A program made the position numbers and the translations under genes. Under the pieces are notes generated by a model. It was not told the origin of the DNA. It searched no databases and saw nothing but the letters and a program-made list of their open reading frames with translations. Below, piece by piece: positions 22,661 to 32,514 of a stretch of 64,000 nucleotides of DNA. Numbering within the stretch: the first letter of the stretch is position 1; each line of letters starts with the position of its first letter. The stretch comes from JABABV01 sp965222755 (GTDB lineage: Bacteria > Bacillota_I > Bacilli_A > Mycoplasmatales > JABABV01). The DNA is taken from positions 248,001-312,000 of the forward strand of contig CBDCUK010000001.1 of assembly GCA_965222755.1 (NCBI GenBank). Direction: 5' to 3'.

Positions 22661-22749
22661 TTTTAACTATAGATTTTATAAAAATATTTTACAAAATATT
22701 ACTATTTCTTAATTTCTAATCACAGAAATTTCCTTTCTTATTTTTAACT

Positions 22750-22775
22750 AATCACTATTATATAAAATAGTGATT
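22750..22775. promoter_or_regulatory. Perfect inverted repeat upstream of triplet copy 3
   Basis: AATCACTATT and its exact complement separated by six A/T bases. It ends 15 bases before the TATAAT at 22791. It could be an operator or the hairpin of an upstream transcript; it lacks a T run. Copies 1 and 2 do not have it in this form. Confidence 0.4.
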
Positions 22776-22844
22776 AAATAATAATAGTTATATAATTTAA
22801 TTAAGTAAATAGATAACTTAGCCAACAAGAAAGGAATTACTAAA

Positions 22845-23990
22845 ATGAAAAAAATATGAAAATCTAGTTTGTTATTAGGAGCGATTAGTCCCCTAGTTGG
22901 AGTCTCATCGTTAATGATGATCTCTTGTGGTCATAAAAATTCAACAATGAGTTGAAGTGAGTTTAAAGCTGTCGCCATTAAAGAAAAAGCAATCAATATT
23001 GTGAATGCGATTATGCCCCCAGCATGAAAAGGTTTCACCAAAGAGCAGTTATCACAAGGTAAATTTCAAGTTGATGATAAAAATGAAATTATTAATCTTG
23101 TGATTACGAGAACAGTTACAGCCACTGATGTATCAAGTGGAACTTTCCAAATTAGTTATAATGCCCAAAATTATGATGCTCATAATTGGGTAACTGCCAA
23201 AAGTCCAAGTAATGATCCTAACTGATTAAGATTTGTAAATAAAGCCAAAGCTGAAACCGCTCAAACGCTTTTACGCTATGCTAAAACATCAGCAACTTGA
23301 GCAACTTTCAAATGAATTGGGAGAACCACTCAACAAAAATGACAAACTAATGATAAACCTGAATGAGATGTTTATGGTGGTACTGATCATCAAAAACTCC
23401 CAACAGATGTTGTCAACATCATGAAAGGCTCAATAACAGCTGATAATAACGCAAAAACAGTAACTGCAATCATTTCCAAAGTTGGTCACGAAGGACTTTA
23501 TGATTCCGATCCTATCAAAGCGATCATTACTTTTAATAACGATATCTACAATAATACTAATTGAGTATTTAGTAAAGATACTCAATTACAATCACATTTT
23601 AAATATTTATCAATCATTAATCCTGATATTGATCAAATTATTAATGCTACAACAAAGCCCCAACTTGAAAATTGAATTTTTCAAAATTTTACATCCACAC
23701 TTAGACCTGATAAATCAAAGCATTCAATTGGTGATTGAATGAATGGACATGCAATAACTAATGACAGCAGAGTAGGACCCAGTAAGGGCGATGGAAGTAG
23801 AGTTGAAGCTCCAATATCAGATGGCCTGGGTTATCAAGTTAAATTTGGAGTTATTTGAGACGACTTTGCAGTAAATAAAGTAGCTAAATTTCAAGTAACA
23901 AGTAATTTTATCTATGCCCGTCCAGTCGATATTTTAGTCAGTCCTATCGGTAATTGTTTTAGTTACACTTGAACTTTAGTTGAACTTTAA
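22845..23990 (+). CDS. Two-module surface lipoprotein, triplet copy 3
   Basis: 381 residues; AAGAAAGGA site. The N-terminal third appears identical at the DNA level to copy 2, then diverges (AKSPSND versus AKKPSDD). The middle domain has WDVYGGTDHQK, GHEGLYDSDPIKA and KDTQLQSHFKY. The C-terminal segment ends CFSYTW. One of the few Trp codons written TGG lies at the end of module 1, shared with copy 2. The stop overlaps an AGTTGAACTT / AAGTTCAACT hairpin (23978-24002) without a clear T run. Confidence 0.82.
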
Positions 23991-24112
23991 AAAAGTTCAA
24001 CTACTATAATTAATAATAAGTATCGCTTAATTAAAAAATAATATAAAATATCATTAGTGAACAAATTGAAAACAATACCATAATTAACTCAGTTATATTT
24101 AATATCAAGGAT

Positions 24113-24247
24113 GTGGTCCGCATCGAATATAATAAAAAGATCAAATTTGATGTTGAAAAGAGTTATAAAGACTTAATGGATCGCATGGAAAAATATGGTA
24201 CTATCGAGATTCTGCGTGACTACATTAAATATCTAGCTAAGAAATAG
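24113..24247 (+). pseudogene. Possible remnant of a small coding region
   Basis: A short frame from a GTG at 24113 to TAG at 24247 encodes a charged, helix-prone peptide containing FDVEKSYKDLMDRMEKYG and ending YLAKK. Its base composition is less AT-rich than the flanks and it reads like real protein. There is no usable ribosome site, and the same frame extends upstream to 24047 without an ATG. Probably the tail of a lost gene; family not recognised. Confidence 0.3.
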
Positions 24248-24261
24248 CATATAAAAAAGAA

Positions 24262-24296
24262 AAAACATCAATGAATTTAATTGGTGTTTTTTTTTA
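24262..24296 (+). terminator. Rho-independent terminator
   Basis: AAAACATCAAT / ATTGGTGTTTT hairpin (with G-T pairing) followed by a T run. Confidence 0.6.
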
Positions 24297-24316
24297 TATA
24301 TTTAAATTTATTTTTA

Positions 24317-24988
24317 TTATTTATTTTTAGTAATTTCATTCCTTTTTCTATCTATAAAATCATTCAAATTATTTTTGGTTTTCAAATAAGATATTTCTGA
24401 AATGTTAATTAAACCACTACTTTTTTGGTTATACTGTATTCTTCCAGATAGATTATTATTAATTTTAGATCAACTTCTGTTATCTGTTCTCATATTAGAA
24501 AAATGGCATTGTTCAAAAAAGAATGAATCAAAATCTTTAATATGAATTTGTGAGTTCGCAATAAAGTAATTAGTTTTAAATATTAAAAACAACTTTTCAT
24601 CATCAGAATTAGTCATCATATAATCTTTATATAGTTGCCCTAATGCAGCAATTGCATTGTTGTTTTTTTTATTAGCTTTTAAATTAATTAAAATTTTTAT
24701 ATTATTTTGTTCTACGTATAAATCATAACTACTTCTCTGAGTAGAAGTAGTTTCTCTTTTATAAAAGTTAGGTCTAGTATTTAATAGCTTTTTAGAAATA
24801 AATTCTTCTAAACAATATCCAATTGCGGTTGAAGATTGAATACAATTATCATCTAGTTCTAATAAGTTTTCATTACCAAAACCTAAAATCAATTTATTAT
24901 TGGTTTCTTGAAAAATATTATTGATATCTTCTTCTATTTGGTTGATAACATTTTGTGCAGTATTTTGATAATTATTCATTTTATTCAC
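24317..24988 (-). CDS. Probable type II restriction endonuclease
   Basis: 223 residues; start at 24988, eleven bases after the methyltransferase stop, with AAGGTG upstream. It looks like a PD-(D/E)XK-type nuclease: a helix with CLEEFI (Glu), then SYDLYVEQNNIKILINLKA, where the Asp and the INLKA strand could supply D...(N/E)xK. The usual second acidic residue is replaced by Asn in this reading. Pairing with a C5 methyltransferase is the main support. Recognition site unknown; one TGA Trp codon near the C-terminus. Confidence 0.6.
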
Positions 24989-24999
24989 CTTATGATTAA

Positions 25000-25974
25000 T
25001 TATTTTATTATTTTTTTAATTTCTTTGGCGATTTCTTTGGCAAAGTTAACTGGAACAGCATTACCAATTTGAACTAATTGAGCTTTTTTAGAACCTTTGA
25101 ACATAAAATTATCTGGGAAGCTTTGTAATCTAGCTAGTTCTCTTGGTGTTAATGTTCGATTCATTTTTGGATGAACATGTACTCCACCGTGATTTTCCTT
25201 AACTGTTGGTGAAGGTCTATCATAGTGAATTTTTCTTCAACCATCAGAATAATTTTTATATAAAGATTTTCCAATTTCTAATTCAGCCATTCTATCAAGC
25301 ATATTTTGAGAATGCCTAGTATAAATATGACTAAATTCTTTATCTTCAGTTAATTTTTCTAAGTCGTAAATTGCTTCTCGAACATTAATTTCTTTGTAAT
25401 TAATGTTCTCTAAATTTTGAAGAGTATTTTCGATATCCTTCAATTCTGATTTATCATTACTCCCAATAAAGATAACTCTTTTCCTTTTTTGAGGAACTTT
25501 AAATTTTGATGAATCAAGAATTTTATATTTAAAATAGAAGCCATTATCATTAAAGTGTTTTTCAATTCTTTTGATTTCTTGGCCTTTATCCATACTTAAT
25601 ATTCCAGGGACATTTTCTAGGACGAATTTATTGATTTTTAAGTCCTTTAATACATCAACAACTTTTATGTAAAGTTTATTTCTATCATCATCTAAATCTC
25701 TTCTTCCTGCCATGCTATATCCTTGGCAAGGGAATCCTCCTATTAATAAATCAATTTTTTTATCTTTAAATTGATTTATAAATATATCATACTCATCTTT
25801 ATTGGATAAATCAGTAGGAATCGAATTTAAATTGAAATTATGATTATGAGTAGCTACTGCTTCAGTCATAATTTCTGCTGATCCCAAAATGTTGAATCCG
25901 GCTTTTTTAAACCCTAAATCAAGTCCACCAGCTCCTGAAAAAAGACTTATAATATTTTGTTTCTTATTGTTCAT
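25000..25974 (-). CDS. DNA (cytosine-5-) methyltransferase
   Basis: 324 residues, a compact C5 enzyme. Motif I FSGAGGLDLGF (residues 12-22), motif IV GGFPCQGYS with catalytic Cys83, motif VI ENV at 120-122, motif VIII near QKRKRVIF, and a late QIGNAVPV motif X. It transfers methyl from SAM to cytosine C5 in a specific duplex site. With the nuclease gene 11 bases downstream it forms a type II restriction-modification pair. The small target-recognition region does not let me name the site. TTGGAG precedes the ATG. Confidence 0.95.
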
Positions 25975-26357
25975 ATTTCGCTACTCCAAAATCATTTTAT
26001 TTTATATAATATGAATGATATTATTCTAATTTTTATTACTTAATTTTAACATATTATTAAATAAAACGATAATAATTTAGTTCATAATTTAATATTTTTG
26101 TTTTTAAATAATTTGTTTGTAATACACTATTAAATAATAAAAAGTTTTTCAACGTTATTTATATTAATCAATATCTTTAATAACTCTAATTACATTAAAG
26201 ATATTATTATTAACTTAAGTTTGATTTATATAATTGTAACGCTAAAAATTTACACTAATAATTGGTTTTTAGTTTTATCAATAATTAAGAAAAAACATAA
26301 CCCGAATTTATAATGTTTTATTACTGATAATGGGTACTTATTTGATTGATTATTTAA
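25975..26357. other. Gap with degenerate sequence
   Basis: About 380 very AT-rich bases upstream of the methyltransferase, holding its promoter region. Toward the right end the sequence may be the decayed upstream part of the ATPase remnant that follows, but no continuous frame is readable. No RNA gene seen. Confidence 0.4.
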
Positions 26358-26576
26358 TATAATACTATTAATATCACTAAATTTTGTATACCTAATAATT
26401 CTTGTTTTATATTTGATGATCCTGTATCTAGTTATGATTTAAGTAAGGTTCACATTACGATAAATATTATAAATAACATTATTATTAAAAATAATACTAA
26501 TGTTAAAAAAGTATATTTTATGTCGCATGAAAAAAATTTTATCAAAAGTTTAACTCCAGCTTTAAGTAAAGAATAA
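26358..26576 (+). pseudogene. Remnant of an RloC/AAA_13-like ATPase (Walker B and H-loop)
   Basis: An open stretch of about 72 codons with no start encodes FIFDDPVSSYD, then VKKVYFMSHEKNF. This pairs the Walker B/D-loop (FDDPxSS-D) with the switch-His region of SMC/ABC-like ATPases such as RloC. The N-terminal Walker A part is absent and the frame opens after a TAA at 26355. It ends at TAA 26574-26576. The next short ORF at 26595 is in the same frame and may be the C-terminal continuation. Related proteins are anti-phage nucleases. Confidence 0.6.
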
Positions 26577-26594
26577 ATAAAATTCTGAATTTTT

Positions 26595-26915
26595 GTGAAA
26601 CATGAAAATTATTCAGAATTAATTATGGTAGAAAAAATGGAAAATGATTTTGATTTCGTTGTAAAAATGGCTAAATCTAAAAATCAAATTTCCAAAATAT
26701 TAGGTTGTAGAATGATTGAAAATATACAGTCTAAATTAAATGATGAGATCAAAAATATAAAATTAAAAGTTGATAAAGAAAATTATGAAGACGATAAGAT
26801 TAAAAAAATTATTGATGAAAAAAAAGATGCACAAGGACAAATGTATTTGAAAGATATTATTAAAATAAAAAACGATAATCCAAATTTAAAAAATAGTAGA
26901 TATATTTTATTCTAA
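26595..26915 (+). CDS. Short hypothetical protein, possible tail of the ATPase remnant
   Basis: 106 codons from a GTG at 26595 or fewer from ATG at 26604 (in VKHENYSEL read from GTG). Very rich in Lys, Asp, Glu and Asn, and helix-prone. It is in the same frame as the preceding remnant, 18 bases after its stop, with one TGA between. No ribosome site is evident. I suspect it is the detached C-terminus of the RloC-like protein, but it could be an unrelated small gene. Confidence 0.35.
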   Translation: MKHENYSELIMVEKMENDFDFVVKMAKSKNQISKILGCRMIENIQSKLNDEIKNIKLKVDKENYEDDKIKKIIDEKKDAQGQMYLKDIIKIKNDNPNLKNSRYILF

Positions 26916-26928
26916 CAAACACAAAATT

Positions 26929-26976
26929 ATGACAGATATCAAATTAGCATTTGACTATTTTAATGTTGCTAAATAA
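26929..26976 (+). pseudogene. Fragment resembling the end of an ImmA/IrrE-like protein
   Basis: Fifteen codons after an ATG at 26929 include ITDIK-like TDIKLAFDYFNVAK. It resembles ITDLSILADYFNVP in the broken ImmA/IrrE-like gene at 32515, at both protein and DNA level (ATTTTAATGTT shared). Likely a scrap left by recombination. Confidence 0.3.
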
Positions 26977-26981
26977 AATAA

Positions 26982-27018
26982 AAAAAACATTTAATTATAA
27001 AGTTAAATGTTTTTTTAT
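26982..27018. terminator. Bidirectional terminator
   Basis: AAAACATTTAA / TTAAATGTTTT hairpin with runs on both sides, between convergent genes. Confidence 0.7.
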
Positions 27019-27473
27019 GGTTTATTAAATTTATCAATCAGATTTTCTGTCATAATAAACTTCTTATATTTTTTGTTTTCAATTCTTAAATTTATTATTT
27101 CATTGTGGTGTTCAGAATTTATTAATCTTATTTTTGGTAGTAATAAATTAACTATATCTGTGGTAACAGAAGTTGCTCTCAAAGTAATTATGTTACGATT
27201 CATTAAATAACAAATTTCTCTAAAAGATAGAGTCTTATAATAATCAACACTAGTATAGCTCTTTCTATCTTTTTCAATATTAAGATTTTCTAATATATAT
27301 GTATTTTTACCATTATATTTTGATTGAGATGTTAGACCCTGAATATGAAAAATTCGATGACTAACATTTTTAACTATTATTAAATGAGGTCTTTGTTTCT
27401 TGGAGTTGTGATCTTTAATATACAAAACTTTTCCAACTTTTAAATCATTTAATATTTTTCAATTTAATTTCAT
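27015..27473 (-). CDS. PemK/MazF-like SH3-barrel protein
   Basis: 152 residues; start at 27473 after a strong GAGGAGGTGG. The beginning, DLKVGKVLYI followed by KKQRPHLIIVKN and then HIQGLTSQ, matches the opening strands of PemK/MazF-fold toxins (G-x-V-Y ... K-x-R-P-x-L-I-V ... T-S). These proteins are usually endoribonucleases. The C-terminal half is longer than in classical MazF and ends in a charged helix. No small antitoxin gene is adjacent. The region between this gene and the HNH gene holds a divergent RNA unit. Toxin activity is inferred only. Confidence 0.45.
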
Positions 27474-27535
27474 TAAAGTACCACCTCCTCATTAATACAA
27501 ATTTAATAAATTAAATTTTTATCGCTGTTTATTAT

Positions 27536-27564
27536 TTGACATATTTATAAAAATATATTAATAT
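27536..27564 (+). promoter_or_regulatory. Strong promoter with no downstream coding gene
   Basis: Consensus TTGACA at 27536-27541, a 17-base spacer and TAATAT at 27559-27564. It points into a stretch without a coding frame that ends in a terminator at about 27741. Confidence 0.6.
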
Positions 27565-27570
27565 ATTCAT

Positions 27571-27741
27571 ATAAATATTAAAAGATGTTAAAACTTTTTT
27601 AATACTTCTTATATTTAGCCAACTGCTTTAAGACGTTAGAATTAGCTGTTAAGCTCTATTGTCTTGCAAGGGTGTCTCCTTATTTAAAAAAGTAAGGAGT
27701 ATTTCAAAACCATTTAATTTTACAATTAAGTGGTTTTTTTT
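27571..27741 (+). ncRNA. Candidate small non-coding RNA (about 170 nt)
   Basis: Bounded by the promoter at 27536 and a terminator at 27706-27741 (AAACCA...TGGTTT with inner AATT pairing and a T run). Inside are an AAGAC / GTCTT helix closing a TAGA-AGC / GCT-CTA inner helix, and a perfect CTCCTTA / TAAGGAG hairpin at about 27676-27701. No ORF with a start and ribosome site is present on this strand. The bases are less AT-rich than the surroundings. It is not recognisable as tRNA, 4.5S, RNase P or tmRNA. It is divergent from the PemK-like gene and convergent with the HNH gene. Confidence 0.5.
27706..27741. terminator. Terminator of the candidate RNA, convergent with the HNH gene
   Basis: AAACCATTTAATT / AATTAAGTGGTTT hairpin, T run on the plus strand. 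The HNH stop (27740-27742) lies at its edge. Confidence 0.65.
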
Positions 27742-28021
27742 ATTTATTGCCTTTATCTTGATTACAATAAATATGAACTGCTTGCAGATTATTTATATTA
27801 TTGCTACCACCTCAACTTTTAGCTCTTATATGATCTACATTTCAAGCTCCAATACTTTTGTTTTGTAATTTAATAGATTGATGTGCTCCGTAATCCATTG
27901 CTTCATTACAAATACCGCATAACTTATGATCTCCATTATCGTCTTGTGGAAAAGCACCACAATCACAAGAATCAGCATTGCATCAAATTTGTAATTGTTT
28001 GTTAGTTAATTTTAATTTCAT
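27740..28021 (-). CDS. Small HNH endonuclease
   Basis: 93 residues; AAAGGAG before the ATG at 28021. The N-terminal half has a Cys cluster (WCNADSCDC, then LCGICNE). The core is WNVDHIRAKSWGGSNNINNL followed by a late CNQDKGNK, the classic HNH pattern D-H-I-x(5)-G-G-x-x-x-x-x-N-L ... C-N. Stand-alone HNH proteins nick or cut DNA in restriction, phage and mobile contexts. Its place between two restriction systems favours a defence or mobile origin. Too short for IscB or a group I homing enzyme. Confidence 0.85.
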
Positions 28022-28351
28022 AAAATTTTCTCCTTTTTTTAAATTTTAAATAATTATCATAATTTTAACATGTTTTATTGATATTTAAAGAACAAAGTTT
28101 GTTTTTAAAATTTTAAATTCTTGATTATTCTTGCAATAAACAAAAATTATTAAAAGAATTTGTTCCGAATAACATTAAATCATAAATACAATATTTCATT
28201 TTAATTATAAATTTTATTTTATTTTTATTTCTTTAATTATATGGTATAGTAAAAACATTATAGTTATCGAGTTATATTTGTAAATAACTCTTAATTTAAA
28301 TTATAAAACTTTTAAATATTTTTTTAAATAAAGAACGGAGTTTTTCATAAA
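28022..28351. other. Intergenic region before the secreted pair
   Basis: About 330 AT-rich bases with no readable coding frame. An extended -10 box (TGGTATAGT, 28242-28250) lies about 100 bases upstream of the gene at 28352 and is the likely promoter; no good -35 is seen. Confidence 0.4.
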
Positions 28352-30166
28352 ATGATTAAAAAATGACTGTTACTCAAAACAGGTGTTTTAAGTTTGTTAG
28401 GAGCAACAACTTTTTCTCAACTAACTTTAAACATTTCTAAAAATCATCCCAAACATTTATCTCAAATTCAAAATATAAGCAACACAATTTCTCCTATGTC
28501 TCCTGGTATTGGTGGAGGGTATGACCCAATTTCTGGCAGTAACATAATGGACGCTTTTGTTTTTAATAGTAGTGATTTATCTAATAATGTTACGATTAAT
28601 AATTTTCGTATGATCGATAATTTTTCTCAAAGTTATAATTCGAAAGATATTAATCATTTATTTTCTAATAATCCAAAAATGTCGATGTTTCAAGATCCTG
28701 ATATTATTGATCACGATAATTATATTAGTCCTTGAAAATCTTCTTTAAATATTTTTTATATTTTTGGTGAAACTTTAGATCTATCTTTAAACAAAAACGC
28801 TAATCTTAAAATGGCTGATGATGTTAAAAACACATATCAAAAATCTAAAAAAGATTTTTATTGAGAATATGGTTCAGAATACGCAACATCTTATACTTGT
28901 GGTACATTCGGAGTTTTTCATATCATAATAAATGCTGATAATGCTCTCGATACACAAAAAATGAAAGTTATTTTTAATAATAAAAAATTAAAATTGCCTC
29001 AAAAAAATAATACTTTTTCTGCTGATCGCAATATTAATAATCTAGGTAATATTGATTGAAATAAAATTGTTAATAATCCAGATGAAAGATTTTCAGTTGA
29101 TTGAGAATATTCTCTTTTAGGCGGCGTTGGTGTTAGTGCTTCAAACTCTTATAATAAAGAACCACTTTTAGCTAATCATTTAAAAAATATTCGTGATTTT
29201 GAATTAAGTGATTCTTTAAATGGGTATGGTTCTTGATTAAGTTCGGAAGCAATGAAATTTTTTAAAGATCCAGAAAAAGATAAACAAGTCTTTAATAAAG
29301 ATGTTTCTTTAAGAACTGTTCGCATGTTATGAACTTTATCACCGACTTTAAAATTTAAAACTTATCAAGATGAATTTGGTTTTGAACCTTATGCTCTTTA
29401 CGACATGAATTATTTAAATAAATTCCAAACTTTGTATAATGAATATTTAGACTTTTCCAAAGATTTAGATTATTTTATATCTGTAAAAAATATAATAGAC
29501 CCACAATTAAAATGGAAATTATTTGATGATTTTGGTACTTTAGGATTTAATATTGACAATATCAGTTATATTTTTGCCAATTATATAACTGATCTTCAAG
29601 GTGGAAACCATGATCAAGAAACCGATAATGTATTAGAATCTTTACAAAATGATATTAAAAGCTCTAAAATAACCCAAGATTGAAAACCTTATTTAAAAAA
29701 TATTGATTTTTTATTTCGTTTTAATTTAGATATTGAATATAAGCAACCTAATAATACCGATATTCATTATAACGGTATTATGATTCCTTTAGATGATGCT
29801 ACTTTAAACGGTAAAAGTAATAATTATAGTTTTTATCCTTTAGGGATAAGTGGTAATACTCTAAATTATGATCAAGTTAAATTTAGTTCATTTAAATTTA
29901 ATTTGAATCAATCAAGTAATTTAGAATCTTATAATCCAAGTCCTAATGCTGTACAAAACTTTAGTATTAATACTACTTTACAGGATCAAGCTATTAATTT
30001 TAACTTTCAACAAAAGACTAAAAATGATCAAATTATTTTTACTAGTTTAAAAAATAGCACTGTTAATGCTTCGTTAACATGAAACGGAAATACTAATATT
30101 GATTGTCCTAATTTACAATATAGTCCCTTTGCTAGTGATTTTAAAGTTAAGTCAAATTGACAATAA
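28352..30166 (+). CDS. Large secreted protein of unknown function
   Basis: 604 residues; start at 28352 after AACGGAG. A basic N-terminus and a hydrophobic stretch (about residues 5-25) give a signal peptide without a lipobox Cys. The mature part has a Gly-rich SPGIGGGYDP segment near residue 55, then a mostly polar, Asn/Asp/Lys-rich body with many aromatic residues and scattered TGA Trp codons. There is no helix-rich or repeat region I can name. Fifteen bases separate it from a lipoprotein gene and both share one terminator, so the two products probably work at the cell surface together. Confidence 0.75.
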
Positions 30167-30181
30167 CGAAAGGTTAGAAAT

Positions 30182-30745
30182 ATGAAAATTAAAAAATGAA
30201 AAATTATATTAGCTTCAACTAGTGTATTAACAATGACTGTTTTTAACTCCGTTAGTTGTCATAATAATAAAACATTAAAAAAAGATCAAGCTATCTTAAA
30301 AAAAGAATTAGCTAATAATCAAAATAAACTATTATATTTTAAAGCCAAACCTTTAAATACTCTTGGTGTTGATTATTTGGATTTAATGAGTGATGGTATT
30401 TTACACAGTACTAACAATGCAAAAGAAAATAAAAAACTAAATATTAACTTTAATAAAACCAAAAACATTGAATTTTATAATGTTATCTCTGGTATTTCAA
30501 TGTCAATATTGATGACAAGTAAAAACATCAATACTTTCCAATATCAACCAGCAAAAAATTATGTTGCTCCAGCCCTAAATTTTTATCAACAACAATTAAA
30601 AATGAATTTTAATTTAAAAAATAAAATGGCTCTTGTTTTAATTGATAATGCTCAACAATGTAATCTTAACAATCAATCACAAACCAAATATTTTCAAATT
30701 GATTTTGTGATTACTACTGATAAAATCCAATACTTTGTTATTTAA
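30182..30745 (+). CDS. Small lipoprotein following the large secreted protein
   Basis: 187 residues; AACGAAAGG overlaps the end of the previous gene. Signal peptide ends NSVSC near residue 23, so it should be lipidated. The rest is Lys/Asn-rich, with beta-strand-like stretches NINFNKTKNIEF and YFQIDFVITT. It lacks the W-x-x-F module of the other lipoproteins in this window, so it belongs to a different group. The operon with the gene at 28352 suggests an anchor or partner role (inference). Confidence 0.75.
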
Positions 30746-30756
30746 AATAATAAAAA

Positions 30757-30789
30757 CCTACTATTTAATTAATAGTAGGTTTTTAATTT
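30757..30789 (+). terminator. Rho-independent terminator
   Basis: AAAACCTACTATT / AATAGTAGGTTTT hairpin with T run. Confidence 0.75.
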
Positions 30790-30833
30790 TGTAGATATTA
30801 TTTTTTTATTAATAAAATTAAAATTAAAATAAT

Positions 30834-31385
30834 TTATAAATTAATTTCATTTAACGGTAAAACATTAAAATAATAATTACAATTTACATCTTTGATATAG
30901 TTTAAAACATCTTTATAGGAATCGTTTTTAAATCAATCATTTAAAACATAAAGATATTCTAATTTAATATTAGTATTAGAAAATAACTTAAGATATTGTT
31001 TTAATTTAAAATCACAAGTCTGTAGTTTTTCATCAGTAGACCCTGATACTTCTTGATATTTTACTTCAATAATATAGATAGTATTATTTCTTTTATTATA
31101 TATTGCGTTATCTGGTAATAACCTTTTTGATAAGATTAATTTTCAATTAATATTTATTGTTTCTAAAAATTTGTATAAATCATACTTTGGAAAGGTTTGA
31201 GCTATGATTTTGTTATCAAATAAAATGTTATAAGAATCTTTTAAATTAGTATTTGTAGCATTTTTAACAACTTGGTATTTTCCTGTGTTTTTCAGTAATT
31301 CAATAATTGATGTTTTACGCTCAAACCTTAACCCTGTTTTGTTTGTATTTGCTCCACCAAGACCATTTTTAATCATTTTATTCAC
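30834..31385 (-). CDS. Probable type II restriction endonuclease (PD-(D/E)XK)
   Basis: 183 residues; AAAAGGCG before the ATG at 31385. The core is LLPDNAIYNKRNNTIYIIEVK, giving PD...EVK in the correct spacing, followed by YQEVSGSTDEKLQTC with Lys/Gln helix residues common in type II enzymes. The start begins MNKMIKNGLGG. It sits 15 bases after an N6-adenine methyltransferase on the same strand, the normal layout of a type II restriction-modification pair. One TGA Trp codon at 31143. Specificity not predictable. Confidence 0.8.
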
Positions 31386-31400
31386 GCCTTTTAAGTTTTT

Positions 31401-32153
31401 TTAATATGATTCTTTTATTCGCTTTTCTGTTAATTCTATATACTCTTTTTCTTTATCTATTCCAATAAATTCACGATCATATTTGCTAGCAACAACTCCT
31501 GTTGTCCCGCTACCACAAAAAGGATCTAACACAATATCACCAATATTAGTCGAACTTAGAATAATACGTTCTAATAAGCCTATTGGTTTTTGAGTAGGGT
31601 GTCTTCCAATTTTCTTTTCACGCATAGGTGTATTTGGAATAGACCAAACACTACGCATTTGTTTCTTGTGAGAATGAATCTTATCGTCTGCTCAAACTCT
31701 CATATCTTGATAGTTAAATGTATGTTTGGCCTTTGGATCTTTAATTGCTCAAATAACAGTTTCATGTGATGCTGTAAAGAAACGACAACTTAAATTAGGT
31801 GCTCCATTTGGTTTGAATCAAACAATTTCATTTAGAATTTTAAATCCTAACTTTTGTAAAATTTCACCACATTGGTAAATTGAGTGATAAGTACCTGATA
31901 TCCATATTGTACCATTAGGTTTTAAAACTCTTTGACATGCTTTTATTCATTGTTTATGAAAATTATATTTATCTTTATAATTTTCTAAAAGATCTCAATC
32001 ACCTTTTTTTATTTTTTCTGTATTTCTTTTTCCGTTACTAACAGTAAAAGACCCGTTACTTAAAAAATAAGGCGGATCTGAAAAAATCATATCTATTGAT
32101 TTAGGTTTTATTTGTTTTAATGAATCTAAAACGTCATCGCATATTAATTTCAT
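31401..32153 (-). CDS. DNA adenine N6-methyltransferase, beta-class
   Basis: 250 residues; start at 32153 after AAGAGGT. The catalytic motif DPPYFLS lies near residue 27, before the SAM-binding motif LDPFCGSGTT near 208-217, which is the beta-class order. GRHPTQKP and a final IGIDKEKEYI strand complete the fold. The stretch after DPPY (SNGSFTVSNGK, then KGDWD) resembles DpnA-type enzymes, which methylate GATC, but I cannot fix the site. It protects host DNA from the adjacent nuclease. Confidence 0.93.
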
Positions 32154-32514
32154 ATATTTTAATACCTCTTCTATGGACTTTAATTTTTAAATTATTAATA
32201 ATAATTATAACATCTTTAATATTTTAATACTTGATTTTATGAAGTATTATTTTCTATATTTAAAATAAACTCCTAAATATTATTAATTTAAGATCTTATC
32301 TTTTGTTCTTAAAATAATTAGTATAAATCTATATTATTATTATAAATAAAACATAAAGAAATTTTAATAATATTACCTAATCAAAAAAAACATTAAAACA
32401 AAAGCAATTTCCACCAATATATGATATTATTATTTTTAACAAATTAAACAAAGTTAGTAATTTAAAAAGTTTAGATATTTTATATAATTAATATATATGG
32501 AGGTGTGATTAAAA
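32154..32514. other. Intergenic region with divergent starts
   Basis: About 360 AT-rich bases between the methyltransferase (minus) and the broken ImmA/IrrE-like gene (plus). No coding frame of note. A plausible -10 (TATATAATT near 32481) precedes the GGAGGTG ribosome site at about 32499-32505. Confidence 0.4.

Noticed and set aside
22530..22845. A possible fourth full lipoprotein between triplet copies 2 and 3
   Set aside because: Only a short C-terminal scrap on the minus strand is readable; no signal peptide or module remains.
24113..24247. Insertion sequence or transposase remnant
   Set aside because: No terminal inverted repeats, target duplication or DDE motif seen; listed only as an unidentified fragment.
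27571..27741. CRISPR tracrRNA or tRNA
   Set aside because: No repeat array, cas gene, antirepeat or cloverleaf could be found; kept only as an unassigned RNA.
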